DNA of 64,000 bases from Oscillospiraceae bacterium (GTDB lineage: Bacteria; Bacillota; Clostridia; Oscillospirales; Ruminococcaceae): the NCBI GenBank assembly GCA_021202155.1, contig JAJQDP010000005.1, forward strand, positions 37,260 to 101,259, in the 5' to 3' direction. The notes under the pieces were generated by a model. It worked only from the letters and a program-made list of their open reading frames with translations, was not told where the DNA came from and did no database searches. Shown piece by piece: positions 41,296 through 50,265 of the stretch. The stretch's first letter is position 1, and each line of letters opens with the position of its first letter. The position numbers and the translations under genes were made by a program.

Positions 41296-41324
41296 ATTAT
41301 AGCATAAGTCCAACAATAAATCAA
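41296..41324 (-). promoter_or_regulatory. Promoter of the candidate small RNA / HAD gene
   Basis: Minus-strand TTGATT (41324-41319), a 17-base spacer and TATAAT (41301-41296). Confidence 0.6.
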
Positions 41325-41405
41325 CCCCTGGTGCGAAAAAATTTTGCAAAATTCACAACTAACTTCTGAAAGAAATCACATATAAAATTTTCGTGTCAAG
41401 ACCTC

Positions 41406-41434
41406 TTTACAAATCGCCGCGATTGTGGTAAAAT
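41406..41434 (+). promoter_or_regulatory. Promoter upstream of tRNA-Leu
   Basis: TTTACA (41406-41411), a 17-base spacer and TAAAAT (41429-41434), about 100 bases before the tRNA. Confidence 0.55.
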
Positions 41435-41435
41435 A

Positions 41436-41530
41436 ATTGAGCTGGAATGAGGCGAAAGCCTTTCCGGCTCGACGCGTGATGCGATTGGCTGTTGGCTTGT
41501 GCGACTCGCCGAGGGACGCGTCGGAAATAT
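41436..41530 (+). other. Structured leader between promoter and tRNA-Leu
   Basis: GAGCTGGAA-tga-GGCGAAAGCC-TTTCCGGCTC can fold into one long hairpin. CGACGCGT and ACGCGTCG then enclose about 35 bases. The region is not a second tRNA and has no ORF with a start signal. It would be removed as a 5' leader by RNase P or be a separate small RNA. Confidence 0.45.
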
Positions 41531-41532
41531 AT

Positions 41533-41619
41533 GCAGGTATGGCGGAATTGGCAGACGCGCATGGTTCAGGTCCATGTGAGAGCAATTTCATGCAGGTTCA
41601 AGTCCTGTTACCTGCACCA
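41533..41619 (+). tRNA. tRNA-Leu (anticodon CAG)
   Basis: The acceptor stem GCAGGTA pairs with TACCTGC, followed by A and an encoded CCA. The anticodon stem CATGG/CCATG encloses TTCAGGT, giving anticodon CAG. A long variable arm (GAGAGCAATTTCATG region) and the T-loop GTTCAAGTC are typical of leucine tRNAs. Confidence 0.96.
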
Positions 41620-41620
41620 C

Positions 41621-41690
41621 AGAAAGCAAGTCCTGCGGACTTGCTTTCTGCTGAAGAAGCACCCGAAAGGGTGCTTCTTCATTTATTCTT
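41621..41690 (+). terminator. Tandem hairpin terminator after tRNA-Leu
   Basis: AGAAAGCAAGTCC-tgc-GGACTTGCTTTCT is followed by GAAGAAGCACCC-gaaa-GGGTGCTTCTTC and ATTTATTCTT. The second hairpin with the T-rich tail is the probable terminator. Confidence 0.8.
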
Positions 41691-41711
41691 CAACGCCAGC
41701 ATCTAAAAACA

Positions 41712-41740
41712 CGCCCCGGCAGAAATTCCGCCGGGGTTGC
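41712..41740. terminator. Terminator of the 59-aa ORF
   Basis: CCCCGGC-agaaattcc-GCCGGGG forms a hairpin. On the minus strand it is followed by CGTGTTTTTA, just after the small ORF's stop codon. Confidence 0.65.
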
Positions 41741-41752
41741 GTTATTTTGTGG

Positions 41753-41932
41753 TTAAGCTGATTTTTTGAGCAGATAGCCTTTAGCCTCGGTCTCGGTCAA
41801 GCCAAATCTCTTCATAATATCAGCAAGGATTGCCTCATCCGCTATTCCATAAACTCTTGCAGTATCAACCGCTGACGTGATCGCCGAATCTTTTGCGACC
41901 TCGCTCCTGAAATCTTCCATTATCTTGCACAT
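41753..41932 (-). CDS. Small protein of unknown function (59 aa), absent from the ORF track
   Basis: This short ORF begins MCKIMEDFRSEVAKDS and ends FGLTETEAKGYLLKKSA. It has a strong GGAGGACAAGAGC site before its ATG, a promoter at 42006-42034 and a terminator after it, so it is very likely expressed. The sequence looks like two short helices: an N-terminal MCK..MED segment and a C-terminal ADIMKRFGLTETEA helix-turn-helix-like segment. Similar small proteins and nuclease C-termini starting MCK.MEDMR are, as I recall, common in gut Clostridia. I do not know its function. It sits between tRNA-Leu and the end of the ribosomal cluster. Confidence 0.75.
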   Translation of the reverse strand: MCKIMEDFRSEVAKDSAITSAVDTARVYGIADEAILADIMKRFGLTETEAKGYLLKKSA

Positions 41933-42005
41933 ATGCTCTTGTCCTCCTTCAGTTTCTTTGAAATATCTGACACACCTGATAAGATAAATATTTCCTTACA
42001 TTATT

Positions 42006-42034
42006 ATTGTACCACATTTTTAAGTACTAATCAA
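42006..42034 (-). promoter_or_regulatory. Promoter of the 59-aa ORF
   Basis: Minus-strand TTGATT (42034-42029), a 17-base spacer and TACAAT (42011-42006). Confidence 0.6.
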
Positions 42035-42051
42035 GAGCAAATTTAAACAAT

Positions 42052-42075
42052 CCCCGCCAAGAACTCTTGGCGGGG
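42052..42075 (-). terminator. Terminator of the ribosomal protein cluster
   Basis: CCCCGCCAAGA-gt-TCTTGGCGGGG, then ATTGTTTAAATTT, lies 25 bases after rplQ on the minus strand. Confidence 0.85.
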
Positions 42076-42099
42076 TGTTAACATGCGTGAATACTTCTA

Positions 42100-42438
42100 T
42101 CAGACCAACGAAATTATCGCCATCTCAGCTGCGTCGCCGCGGCGGGGACCGGTCTTGATAATTCTGGTGTAGCCGCCGTTACGGTCAGCATACTTCGGAG
42201 CTATCTCGTTAATCAGCTTTCTTGCAACGTCTTCCTTGGTGATGTATGCATAAATCTGTCTCTTCGAGTGGAGGTCTCCAGCCTTGCCGAGAGTAATCAT
42301 CTTCTCAGCTACGCTCTGGGCTTCCTTAGCTCTGGTTACTGTGGTCTCTATCTTACCGTTTTCAAGCAGATACGTTACCATAGCTCTGAGCATTGCCCGT
42401 CTCTGGTCAGTGGTTCTGCCCAACTTTCTTGCCGGCAT
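42100..42438 (-). CDS. rplQ: 50S ribosomal protein L17
   Basis: This 112-aa L17 begins [20 protein letters not shown] and contains [12 protein letters not shown]. It ends [13 protein letters not shown], all typical. It binds 23S rRNA near the exit tunnel. It is the last gene of the alpha operon, 21 bases after rpoA and followed by a terminator. The ecf genes that often follow rplQ in Firmicutes are elsewhere (16-19 kb). Confidence 0.97.
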   Translation of the reverse strand: MPARKLGRTTDQRRAMLRAMVTYLLENGKIETTVTRAKEAQSVAEKMITLGKAGDLHSKRQIYAYITKEDVARKLINEIAPKYADRNGGYTRIIKTGPRRGDAAEMAIISLV

Positions 42439-42459
42439 TGAATTTCACTCCTTACTTTG

Positions 42460-43422
42460 TTATTCGTCGTTATTGCTTGAGTTCATTTCGACGCCGAGTG
42501 AAGCGAGCCTTGTCTTGACTTCCTCAAACGACTTCTTACCGAGGTTTCTGACCTTCATCATCTCTTCCTCAGTCTTCTCAGCCAGATCGCTGACAGTGTT
42601 GATTCCTGCCCTCTTGAGGCAGTTGAATGAACGTACCGACAAGTCAAGTTCCTCAATGGTCATCTCAAGAACCTTGTCCTTTGTCTTGTTTTCCTTCTCT
42701 GTCATAATCTCGTCAACAATTGTCTCTTCCGAGAGGTTGACGAACAGATTAAGATGCTCGTTGAGGAGTTTGGCTGCCATCGAAACGGCTTCCCTGGCGG
42801 AAATTACGCCGTCTGTCCACACCTCTAATGTGAGCTTATCAAAGTCGGTTATCTGTCCTACACGGGTGTTCTCAACGCTATAGTTGACCTTGAGAACGGG
42901 CGTGTAAATACTGTCTACTGCGATTACGCCTATGGGGGCGTTGACCATATAGGTCTTGTTCTTTTCGGCTGAAACGTAGCCTCTGCCTCTGTCGAGAGTT
43001 ATCTCCATGTACAGCTTTGCGCCCTCGCCAAGCGTCGCGATATGCATGTCGGGAACTAAAATCTCAACCTCAGAATCGGTCTTGATGTCGCCCGCTGTTA
43101 CCTCGCGCTCACCCTCGGCTTCAACATAAACGGTCTTCGGACCGTCGCAGTAAAGCTTGGCTGTAAGTCCCTTGAGGTTGAGGATAATCTCTGCGACATC
43201 CTCCTTGACTCCGGGAACGGTGGAGAATTCGTGCTGTACACCGTCAATCTTGACTGAGGTGACGGCGACGCCGGGAAGCGATGAAAGCAATACACGTCTA
43301 AGACTGTTGCCGATAGTCGTACCATAGCCACGCTCCAACGGCTCAAGGACAAACTTGCCATAGGTACCGTTAGACTTAAGATCGACTATATTTATATCCG
43401 GCTTCTCGATTTTTTCTAGCAT
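42460..43422 (-). CDS. rpoA: RNA polymerase alpha subunit
   Basis: This 320-aa alpha subunit has an N-terminal assembly domain ([30 protein letters not shown]) and a C-terminal domain. The C-terminal domain has [19 protein letters not shown] and [15 protein letters not shown], which bind UP-element DNA and activators. The start at 43422 ([13 protein letters not shown]) has GGAGG five bases upstream. Length is normal. It sits between rpsD, with a 195-base spacer, and rplQ. Confidence 0.98.
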   Translation of the reverse strand: MLEKIEKPDINIVDLKSNGTYGKFVLEPLERGYGTTIGNSLRRVLLSSLPGVAVTSVKIDGVQHEFSTVPGVKEDVAEIILNLKGLTAKLYCDGPKTVYVEAEGEREVTAGDIKTDSEVEILVPDMHIATLGEGAKLYMEITLDRGRGYVSAEKNKTYMVNAPIGVIAVDSIYTPVLKVNYSVENTRVGQITDFDKLTLEVWTDGVISAREAVSMAAKLLNEHLNLFVNLSEETIVDEIMTEKENKTKDKVLEMTIEELDLSVRSFNCLKRAGINTVSDLAEKTEEEMMKVRNLGKKSFEEVKTRLASLGVEMNSSNNDE

Positions 43423-43434
43423 TTTAGCCTCCAT

Positions 43435-43617
43435 TTACTATCGGTGACTCACGCCTGCAGTGCCGCATGAACCTTCACACAGAACCACCCCGGCGCAGTC
43501 CTTTGCCCTCCCGCTGATACTGCCACCATGTGGATGCATACGTACACATAACATGCAACACGTCCAGGCATCCACACCAGCAGAACAGGGTATACCCAAT
43601 GAATAATCTTAAGCCGA
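43435..43617 (-). other. Long spacer between rpsD and rpoA
   Basis: No gene is visible in about 180 bases, unusually long for this operon. On the minus strand TGTGGATGC and GCATCCACA enclose about 30 bases as a possible hairpin, followed by purine-rich sequence (GCGGGAGGGCAAAGGA). It may be a leader that tunes rpoA translation. Confidence 0.4.
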
Positions 43618-44214
43618 TTATTTGGAGTACAACTCGACAATCATATGCTCCTCAACCTCATAGTCAAGGTCTTCCTTAACGGGAACTCTGACTACAGTAG
43701 CACTGAGGTTTTCCTTATCCTTGTCAAGCCATGAGGGAACGAGTCTCTTGTCGGTATCCTCGACGATTTCCTTGAACTTTTCGCTCTTCTTGGAGTTCTC
43801 TCTTAAGGAAATAACGTCGCCAACCTTGACTCTGTATGAAGGAATGTCGACTCTTGAGCCATTTACATTGAAATGACCGTGGGAAACGAGCTGTCTTGCT
43901 TCACGTCTTGTGGTTGCAAGACCCATTCTGAAGACGACATTGTCAAGTCTCTCTTCAAGAAGCGTCAGAAGATTGGCACCAGCCTGACCTTCCATCTTCT
44001 CAGCTCTTTCATAGATATGTCTGAACTGCTTTTCAAGAACGCCATAGATAAACTTGAGCTTCTGCTTCTCCTTGAGCTGCTTAGCGTATTCTGATTCTTT
44101 CTTTCTTACGTTGGCCTTGGGGTTGCGCTTGGTTTCCTTGCCAACACCCATAACCATCGGGCTGATTCCAAGAGCTGCACACTTCTTGAGTATAGGCTCC
44201 TTATTTACTGCCAT
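43618..44214 (-). CDS. rpsD: 30S ribosomal protein S4
   Basis: This 198-aa primary 16S rRNA-binding protein starts MAVNKEPILKKCAALGISPM. It has the S4 RNA-binding motif RLDNVVFRMGLATTRREARQ, LVSHGHFNVNGSRVDIPSYRVK. It lacks the N-terminal zinc-binding cysteines seen in some S4 proteins, so it is a C-minus type. S4 represses its own mRNA in many bacteria; the 190-base upstream spacer could be the target. Confidence 0.96.
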   Translation of the reverse strand: MAVNKEPILKKCAALGISPMVMGVGKETKRNPKANVRKKESEYAKQLKEKQKLKFIYGVLEKQFRHIYERAEKMEGQAGANLLTLLEERLDNVVFRMGLATTRREARQLVSHGHFNVNGSRVDIPSYRVKVGDVISLRENSKKSEKFKEIVEDTDKRLVPSWLDKDKENLSATVVRVPVKEDLDYEVEEHMIVELYSK

Positions 44215-44404
44215 AATTATATCCTCCGTTTTTAAATAGTATCGAGACTGAATCCCGACTCCGAGTCAACTTTGGTAAACTCGGCTCCCAATTATTGCAT
44301 AGTGCGCAAAAAGCAAGTTCCTGCACAGGATCAAGTCCCCTGCAAGAAGCTTTAGCTTCTTGCGAAGTTGCCATGCTTTTACGAAGTAAAAGCTGAGCAA
44401 TCTT
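44215..44404 (-). other. Structured spacer upstream of rpsD
   Basis: On the minus strand this gap between rpsK and rpsD can form GCTTTTAC-ttc-GTAAAAGC, GCAAGAAGCTAAAGCTTCTTGC and CCGAGTTTACC-aaa-GTTGACTCGG. No ORF is seen. Its position fits a leader bound by S4 for autoregulation, but the sequence does not let me confirm a known S4 leader. Confidence 0.45.
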
Positions 44405-44812
44405 CTAAACTCTACGACGTTTGGGAGGACGGCATCCGTTGTGGGGAATTGGGGTAACATCCTTGATGAGTCTTACTTCCAAATCCTCAGCCTGGAGTGC
44501 ACGAATTGCTGCTTCTCTTCCCTGTCCGGGACCCTTTACATAAACCTCAACCGTCTTGAGACCGTGCTCCTTGGCAGCTCTTGCGGCTGTTTCAGCGGCG
44601 GTCTGAGCGGCGAACGGTGTGGACTTCTTTGAGCCTCTGAAGCCGAGTCCTCCGGCTGATGCCCATGAAATCGCGTTGCCCTGCATGTCGGTGATGGTTA
44701 CGATGGTATTGTTGAATGTGGACTGGATATGAACCTGTCCCTGTTCTATATTCTTTCTCTCTCTGCGGCGACGGATGACCGTCTTCTTGCCGCTTGCCTG
44801 TTTCTGAGCCAT
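44405..44812 (-). CDS. rpsK: 30S ribosomal protein S11
   Basis: This 135-aa S11 has a basic lysine/arginine-rich start ([13 protein letters not shown]). Conserved parts follow: [38 protein letters not shown] and the C-terminal [18 protein letters not shown]. It binds at the platform of the 30S subunit near the Shine-Dalgarno interaction. It lies 13 bases after rpsM. Confidence 0.97.
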   Translation of the reverse strand: MAQKQASGKKTVIRRRRERKNIEQGQVHIQSTFNNTIVTITDMQGNAISWASAGGLGFRGSKKSTPFAAQTAAETAARAAKEHGLKTVEVYVKGPGQGREAAIRALQAEDLEVRLIKDVTPIPHNGCRPPKRRRV

Positions 44813-44825
44813 GTTCTATCCCTCC

Positions 44826-45194
44826 TTACTTCTTCTTGTTGGCGACCGTCTTTACAGGACCCTTGCGAGTTCTTGCATTGGTCTTGGTTCTCTGACCTCT
44901 GACGGGAAGACCCTTGCGGTGACGGGTTCCTCTGTAGCAACCAACTTCGATGAGTCTCTTGATGTTGAGCTGGACTTCTCTGCGCTTGTCGCCCTCAACA
45001 ATGAGATGATGGTCGATGTATTCACGGATCTTTGTGACATCGTCCTCGCTCATATCCTTGACGCGAACGTCGGGATTTACGCCGGTTTCCTTGCAGATTT
45101 TTGTCGCCGTGGGCTGACCGATTCCGTAGATATAGGTGAGTGCAACCTCAATTCTTTTATCTCTCGGAAGGTCTATACTTGCTATACGAGCCAT
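44826..45194 (-). CDS. rpsM: 30S ribosomal protein S13
   Basis: This 122-aa S13 starts [20 protein letters not shown] and contains the helix-hairpin-helix [14 protein letters not shown]. It ends in a basic tail ([17 protein letters not shown]) that reaches the tRNAs between 30S and 50S. It follows rpmJ by about 30 bases. Confidence 0.97.
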   Translation of the reverse strand: MARIASIDLPRDKRIEVALTYIYGIGQPTATKICKETGVNPDVRVKDMSEDDVTKIREYIDHHLIVEGDKRREVQLNIKRLIEVGCYRGTRHRKGLPVRGQRTKTNARTRKGPVKTVANKKK

Positions 45195-45225
45195 ACTTTA
45201 GTGGCACCTCCATTAACTAACGTTA

Positions 45226-45426
<201 letters not shown>

Positions 45427-45645
45427 TTATTTCGACCGCCATGTGATCCGACCCTTGGTCAGGTCATAGGGCGACATCTCGACCGTCACACGGTCACCCG
45501 GGACTATTCTTATGTGATTGAGTCCCAGCTTACCGGAGACATAGGCGAGAATCTTGTGCCCGTTCATGAGCTCAACCTGGAACTTAGCTCCCGGCAGTGC
45601 CTCCAAAACGGTGCCTTCAAGTTCGATTACATCTTCCTTGGACAA
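45427..45645 (-). CDS. infA: Translation initiation factor IF-1
   Basis: This 72-aa OB-fold protein reads [20 protein letters not shown] and ends [14 protein letters not shown], a full-length typical IF-1. It binds the 30S A site during initiation. It lies nine bases after the KOW-domain gene, between map and rpmJ, as in other Firmicutes. Confidence 0.97.
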   Translation of the reverse strand: MSKEDVIELEGTVLEALPGAKFQVELMNGHKILAYVSGKLGLNHIRIVPGDRVTVEMSPYDLTKGRITWRSK

Positions 45646-45654
45646 TAAAATTCC

Positions 45655-45933
45655 TCATTTCTTATTCTCGTCCGGTCGTAACGGTTCTCCGGAAGCTTCG
45701 GGTTCAAGCTCCCTGAGAAGCCTTTTAAGCTTTTTATCTGTCATGCCGGTAAGGTCTATCACGTGGTTGGTCGGTGAAATGTGTCTTACGTTCTTTCGCT
45801 TGGGACTCTGGAGCTTTCTCTCTTTGCCGTCAGCAATCGTAACGAAGCGGTCGGTAACGTCTACAGCAACGAAGTAGCCGCCCCGATCTCGACCAGCCGT
45901 GGATTTGACCACCGAGCCTTTGACGACGTTCAC
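45655..45933 (-). CDS. KOW-domain RNA-binding protein
   Basis: This 92-aa protein has a KOW-type start (VVKGSVVKSTAGRDRGGYFVAVDV), resembling eukaryotic/archaeal L14e-like proteins. Next come a basic KRKNVRHISPTNHVIDLT strand and a charged helix (DKKLKRLLREL). Proteins of this type are regularly encoded between map and infA in Clostridia and are thought to bind RNA or ribosomes; the exact role is not known. The upstream gap to map is 10 bases. Confidence 0.85.
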   Translation of the reverse strand: MNVVKGSVVKSTAGRDRGGYFVAVDVTDRFVTIADGKERKLQSPKRKNVRHISPTNHVIDLTGMTDKKLKRLLRELEPEASGEPLRPDENKK

Positions 45934-45943
45934 GGATTCCCTC

Positions 45944-46696
45944 CTATTCGCGAGCCGTAAGGATTACGGCACCGTCGGGAGTTATCGCAATTGTGTGCTC
46001 AAAGTGGGCGGCGGCTTTACCGTCCCTGGTCTTGACTGTCCAGCCATCCCCAAGGACTTTTACAGCCGGGCTACCAAGCGTAATCATCGGCTCAATCGCG
46101 ATGACCATTCCGCTCATCAGTCTCGGTCCGTGACCGGCTTTCCCAAAATTCGGGACCTCCGGCTCTTCGTGAAGCTGACTCCCCACTCCATGACCGACGT
46201 AATCTCTGACTACTCCGTAGCCACGGGATTCAACGTATTCCTGAATGGCGGCTGAAAGATCCCCGATTCTCACGCCCGGCTTCGCCATCGAAATGGCTAC
46301 CATCAGGCTCTCCTCAGTGGCTGTAAGAAGCCCCTGAACAGCGGGATCAATCTCTCCTACCTTAAAAGTATACGCCGAGTCGCCGTGAAATCCGTCGATA
46401 TATGCGCCCACATCAACGGAAACTATGTCTCCGTTATGGATAACCTCTTTTGACGAGGGTATACCGTGGATAACGGTATCATTAACCGATATACACGCCG
46501 AAGCGGGAAATCCGCCATACCCTAAAAACGAGGGCTTCGCGCCACGGGAGGTGATGTAGGACCTGACTACCTTGTCAAGCTCCTTGGTCGTCATTCCGGC
46601 GTGAATTGCCTTCCCTGCGGCGACCAACGCTCCGCCTGTTATCTCTCCCGCTTTGCGCATTTTCAGTAAGTCTTTAGATGACTTTATGTTTATCAC
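45944..46696 (-). CDS. map: Methionine aminopeptidase type I
   Basis: This 250-aa enzyme removes N-terminal methionine from new proteins. The two-metal site is visible: histidine in GYGGFPASACISVNDTVIHG, aspartates in GDIVSVDVGAYIDGFHGDSA, histidine in VGHGVGSQLHEEPEVPN and glutamates in VIAIEPM and AHFEHTIAIT. Length is normal for type Ia without a zinc-finger extension. It lies four bases after adk. Confidence 0.97.
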   Translation of the reverse strand: MINIKSSKDLLKMRKAGEITGGALVAAGKAIHAGMTTKELDKVVRSYITSRGAKPSFLGYGGFPASACISVNDTVIHGIPSSKEVIHNGDIVSVDVGAYIDGFHGDSAYTFKVGEIDPAVQGLLTATEESLMVAISMAKPGVRIGDLSAAIQEYVESRGYGVVRDYVGHGVGSQLHEEPEVPNFGKAGHGPRLMSGMVIAIEPMITLGSPAVKVLGDGWTVKTRDGKAAAHFEHTIAITPDGAVILTARE

Positions 46697-46700
46697 GATC

Positions 46701-47333
46701 TTAAGCCTCTAAAGCTTCAAGTGTAAGCTTTGTTGTGTCGGCTACCTCTTCCTGACCCTCTACCGTGACAAGCTTTCCCTTTGCCTCGTAGTAGTCCTTG
46801 AGAGGAGCCGTTTTCTCATGATAGACTTTAAGTCTGTCAAGAACGGTAGCAGGTTCATCGTCCTTGCGGATGACCACCTTGCCGCCGCAGGCATCGCATA
46901 TGCCCTCCACCTTGGTCGGCTTATAGTCTACATGATAGGAGTTTCCGCATTTTTCACAGACGCGCCTGCCTGAGAGCCTTGCGACTATCTTCTCGTCGGG
47001 AACGTGAATCTCGATAACCTTATCGATATTGACGCCCATCTGCTCCAAGGCTTCTGCCTGGGGAACAGTTCTCGGGAAGCCGTCAAGGATGAAGCCATTT
47101 CGGCAGTCGTCCATAAGGATTCTCTCCTTGAGGATTGCGATGATGGTCTCATCAGGGACGAGGTCGCCTCTGTCCATATAGCTCTTAGCCGAAAGTCCTG
47201 CCTCTGTGCCGTTTGCGACAGCTTCACGGAGCATGTTTCCGGTCGAGATAGCCGGGATGCTTTTGGTCTTGCAGATGACCTCCGCCTGGGTGCCCTTTCC
47301 GGCACCGGGTGCGCCGAGCAAAATAATATTCAT
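46701..47333 (-). CDS. adk: Adenylate kinase, zinc-lid type
   Basis: This 210-aa enzyme interconverts AMP + ATP and 2 ADP. The P-loop is [10 protein letters not shown] (residues 7-16) and the AMP-binding region is [16 protein letters not shown]. The lid has [14 protein letters not shown] and later CDACG, the four-cysteine zinc site of Gram-positive enzymes. The start [10 protein letters not shown] at 47333 follows GAAAGGAG; the track's extra 25 residues are not real. It is in the usual secY-adk-map order. Confidence 0.97.
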   Translation of the reverse strand: MNIILLGAPGAGKGTQAEVICKTKSIPAISTGNMLREAVANGTEAGLSAKSYMDRGDLVPDETIIAILKERILMDDCRNGFILDGFPRTVPQAEALEQMGVNIDKVIEIHVPDEKIVARLSGRRVCEKCGNSYHVDYKPTKVEGICDACGGKVVIRKDDEPATVLDRLKVYHEKTAPLKDYYEAKGKLVTVEGQEEVADTTKLTLEALEA

Positions 47334-47424
47334 GTGGTATCTCCTTTCTATGTCTTTCTTCACTGACGTACAGTACAACGTCCGCCTCAGTTGCGAGTTG
47401 TCCCGCAACCGAGCCGCAACGTAT

Positions 47425-48720
47425 TTAATCCAAGAATCCCTTGTAGTGACGCATCATGAGCTGAGATTCGAGCGAACGGACTGTCTCAAGAGCAACGCTT
47501 ACTACGATGAGGATCGAAGTACCGCCGAGAGCCAGGTTCGAGATGCCGGTAATCTGAGCAAAGATGATCGGGAAGATTGCTACAACGCCTAAGAAGAGTG
47601 CACCGACGAGAGTGAGCTTGTTGACTATTCTCTGGATGTAGTCCGATGTAGGCTTGCCGGGACGGATACCCGGGATGCCGCCGTTATTCTGGCGGAGGTT
47701 ATTCGCAATCTCAACCGGGTCATACTGCATCGAAATGTAGAAGTAACTGAACAGAATGATGAGGATGAAGTAGAGTGTTGCGTATACGGGATGAGTTGTG
47801 CTGAACGCGTTGTAGATGGCGTACCAGACAGTGCCCTGGGTGGGCTCGCCTGTGAACATTGCGATAGTCTGCGGGATGGACATGAAGCTCATCGCGAAGA
47901 TTATCGGCAAAACTCCTGCCATAGATACCTTGATAGGAAGATAGGTTGACTGTCCGCCATAAATCTTTCTTCCTACTACGCGCTTTGCATACTGGATAGG
48001 AACACGTCTTTCTGCGTTGTCCATGAAGACAATGAACATAATCATAGCGATGAAGATGATGATTATGATCGGGATGAGGATGATATATCCTGCAGAACCG
48101 GTGTTTGCGAGTGTTGCGAAGATGTTTCCGAACGACTGCGGAAGCTCTGCGACGATACCGGCGAAGATGAGCATTGACATGCCGTTGCCGATTCCGTTCT
48201 TGTCGATGAGAGAGCCGAGCCAGATAACGAGCATAGCACCAGCGGTGAAGCAGGCTATGATGATGATTTCGGAAAGAACCTTTGAGAAACCGGTAGTGTA
48301 GGTAAGAGCTCCTGCATTCTTAAGAGTCAGGTAATAAGCCCATGACTGGAACGCAGCGATAACGAGAGCCAAAATCTTGGTGATAAGACTTAGTCTCTTT
48401 CTGCCCTCTTCGCCTTCCTTTGCCATTCTTTCGAGCGCGGGAATCGCGAAGGTTAAAAGCTGCATAATGATCTGCGCGTTGATGTACGGTGAAACCGACA
48501 AGCACAGAAGTGTTGCTCTTGAGAAGGTACCGCCGGAGAGAGTGTTGAGGTAGCTGAACAGGTTGTTACTGCCCTCGATCATCTCTGCGATAGCGGTTGA
48601 ATCAAGAAACGGGACGGGAATATATCCGCCGAGTCTGTAGATGATGAAGATAAGGAATGTGTAGAGTAACTTCTTTCTTATCTCCGGCACCTTCCAAGCG
48701 TTTCTGAGAGTCTCTAACAC
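47425..48720 (-). CDS. secY: Protein translocase subunit SecY
   Basis: This 431-aa channel of the Sec translocase has ten membrane helices. Conserved parts include [32 protein letters not shown] (plug/lateral gate region), [19 protein letters not shown] and [12 protein letters not shown]. The start codon is GTG, immediately after the rplO stop, with GAGGTGATC overlapping the rplO end. Translation is thus coupled to L15. Confidence 0.97.
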   Translation of the reverse strand: MLETLRNAWKVPEIRKKLLYTFLIFIIYRLGGYIPVPFLDSTAIAEMIEGSNNLFSYLNTLSGGTFSRATLLCLSVSPYINAQIIMQLLTFAIPALERMAKEGEEGRKRLSLITKILALVIAAFQSWAYYLTLKNAGALTYTTGFSKVLSEIIIIACFTAGAMLVIWLGSLIDKNGIGNGMSMLIFAGIVAELPQSFGNIFATLANTGSAGYIILIPIIIIIFIAMIMFIVFMDNAERRVPIQYAKRVVGRKIYGGQSTYLPIKVSMAGVLPIIFAMSFMSIPQTIAMFTGEPTQGTVWYAIYNAFSTTHPVYATLYFILIILFSYFYISMQYDPVEIANNLRQNNGGIPGIRPGKPTSDYIQRIVNKLTLVGALFLGVVAIFPIIFAQITGISNLALGGTSILIVVSVALETVRSLESQLMMRHYKGFLD

Positions 48721-49161
48721 TTAGATCACCTCTGCCTCTCCGCCTGCCTTCTCAATCTTCTCCTTAGCTGAAGCGGAGTAAGCGGCTGCCTTAACGGTAA
48801 GCTTCTTGGTGAGCTCTCCGTTTCCGAGTACCTTAATTCCGTTGCCCTCGTTCTTGACAATACCGGCAGCGATAAGAAGCTCGGTGTCGACGACAGTCCC
48901 GTCGACAAACTTTTCGAGATCGGAGACGTTGATTGCCGTTAACTTAGCTGCAAATATGTTGTTGAAGCCTCTCTTCGGGATTCTTCTCGCGAGTCTGGTC
49001 TGACCGCCTTCAAAGCCCGGTCTTACACCGCCGCCTGAACGCGCATTCTGACCCTTGTGTCCCTTTCCTGCTGTTTTTCCCTGTCCGGAGCCATGTCCTC
49101 TTCCGATTCTCTTGACGTCCTTGACGGAACCCTCAGCAGGTGCTAAATCGTGCAATTTCAA
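48721..49161 (-). CDS. rplO: 50S ribosomal protein L15
   Basis: This 146-aa L15 starts [20 protein letters not shown], followed by the glycine-rich [20 protein letters not shown]. It contains [19 protein letters not shown]. It binds several domains of 23S rRNA late in 50S assembly. Its stop codon touches the secY start. Confidence 0.97.
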   Translation of the reverse strand: MKLHDLAPAEGSVKDVKRIGRGHGSGQGKTAGKGHKGQNARSGGGVRPGFEGGQTRLARRIPKRGFNNIFAAKLTAINVSDLEKFVDGTVVDTELLIAAGIVKNEGNGIKVLGNGELTKKLTVKAAAYSASAKEKIEKAGGEAEVI

Positions 49162-49183
49162 TTTATTCGCACCTCCTTAATTC

Positions 49184-49360
49184 TTATGCTTCGGTAACTT
49201 TGATAAGGTGAACGATCTTATTTATTTTACCTTGCGTCTGTGCGTTATCCGGCTGAACGGTAACGTCACCGATTTTTCTAAGACCTAAGGAGTTTGCAGT
49301 TGCGATCTGATCCTTGAGTCTGCCGTTGAGACTTTTAACAAGCTCAATTTTTACTGACAT
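49184..49360 (-). CDS. rpmD: 50S ribosomal protein L30
   Basis: This 58-aa protein begins MSVKIELVKSLNGRLKDQIA and has the family's LGLRKIGD and D.....GKI.K..HLI.V parts. The ATG at 49360 is preferred over 49366 because GAGGAA then lies at a normal distance. It sits between rpsE and rplO. Confidence 0.95.
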   Translation of the reverse strand: MSVKIELVKSLNGRLKDQIATANSLGLRKIGDVTVQPDNAQTQGKINKIVHLIKVTEA

Positions 49361-49373
49361 GATCATTTCCTCC

Positions 49374-49871
49374 TCAGATTATTTCCTTGACGGTCTTGCC
49401 TCTCTTGGCTGCCATTTCCTCGGCAGACTTGAGCTCGGCAAGTCCCGCGAATGTCGCTCTTACGACGTTGCAGGGGTTATTTGACTTCAGGGACTTTGTT
49501 CTTATGTCCTTGATGCCTGCAGCCTCGATTACGGAACGAACAGGACCTCCGGCGATAACTCCAGTACCTTCGGCGGCGGGTCTCATAAGGACTCTGCCTG
49601 CGCCGTAGACACCGACTACCTCGTGAGGAATAGTTGTTCCCTTGAGCGATACTTTTATCAGATTCTTCTTCGCATCAGCGATTCCCTTTCTGATAGCGTC
49701 GGTAACTTCTCCCGACTTTCCGATACCGTAGCCGACTGTGCCGTTGCCGTCACCTACAACGATGAGTGCGGAGAACTTCATGATACGTCCGCCCTTTACC
49801 GTCTTTGATACGCGGTTGATTGCTACAACCTTCTCGGTAAGCTCCATTTGAGAAGCGTCTATAATAGCCAA
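49374..49871 (-). CDS. rpsE: 30S ribosomal protein S5
   Basis: This 165-aa S5 has the N-terminal double-stranded-RNA-binding-like domain ([35 protein letters not shown]). The C-terminal domain has [21 protein letters not shown]. It contributes to decoding accuracy and mRNA unwinding. It lies 16 bases after rplR. Confidence 0.97.
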   Translation of the reverse strand: MAIIDASQMELTEKVVAINRVSKTVKGGRIMKFSALIVVGDGNGTVGYGIGKSGEVTDAIRKGIADAKKNLIKVSLKGTTIPHEVVGVYGAGRVLMRPAAEGTGVIAGGPVRSVIEAAGIKDIRTKSLKSNNPCNVVRATFAGLAELKSAEEMAAKRGKTVKEII

Positions 49872-49887
49872 AATACGTTACCTCCTC

Positions 49888-50247
49888 TCAGAATTTAAGT
49901 CCGCCCTCACGGGCACCCTCTGCCAAAGCCGCGACACGTCCGTGATAGAGATAGCCGCCTCTGTCGAATACGACTTCCTCTATGCCCTTGTCCTTGCACT
50001 TCTCGGCGATAGCCTCGCCGACCTTCTTGGCACCTTCGACGTTTCCGCCGCTTGCTCCAAAGTCCTTATCCATGCTTGAAGCGGCGCAGAGAGTTGTTCC
50101 GGTGACGTCATCAATCACCTGAGCGTAAATATGCTTCGCTGAGCGGAAGACATTGAGTCTCGGGCATGACGCGGTTCCGCTGACCTTGGCGCGGACTCTT
50201 GCATGTCTCTTGGCTCTTGACTTAGCTCTGTCTATTGTCTTTACCAT
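49888..50247 (-). CDS. rplR: 50S ribosomal protein L18
   Basis: This 119-aa 5S rRNA-binding protein contains [37 protein letters not shown] and the C-terminal [20 protein letters not shown]. These are all typical of bacterial L18. It lies between rplF and rpsE. Confidence 0.97.
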   Translation of the reverse strand: MVKTIDRAKSRAKRHARVRAKVSGTASCPRLNVFRSAKHIYAQVIDDVTGTTLCAASSMDKDFGASGGNVEGAKKVGEAIAEKCKDKGIEEVVFDRGGYLYHGRVAALAEGAREGGLKF

Positions 50248-50265
50248 AGATTCTTTACTCCCTTA

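Noticed and set aside
41164-41349. 61-aa minus-strand ORF
   Set aside because: It spans the promoter and the non-coding RNA, and has no ribosome-binding site.
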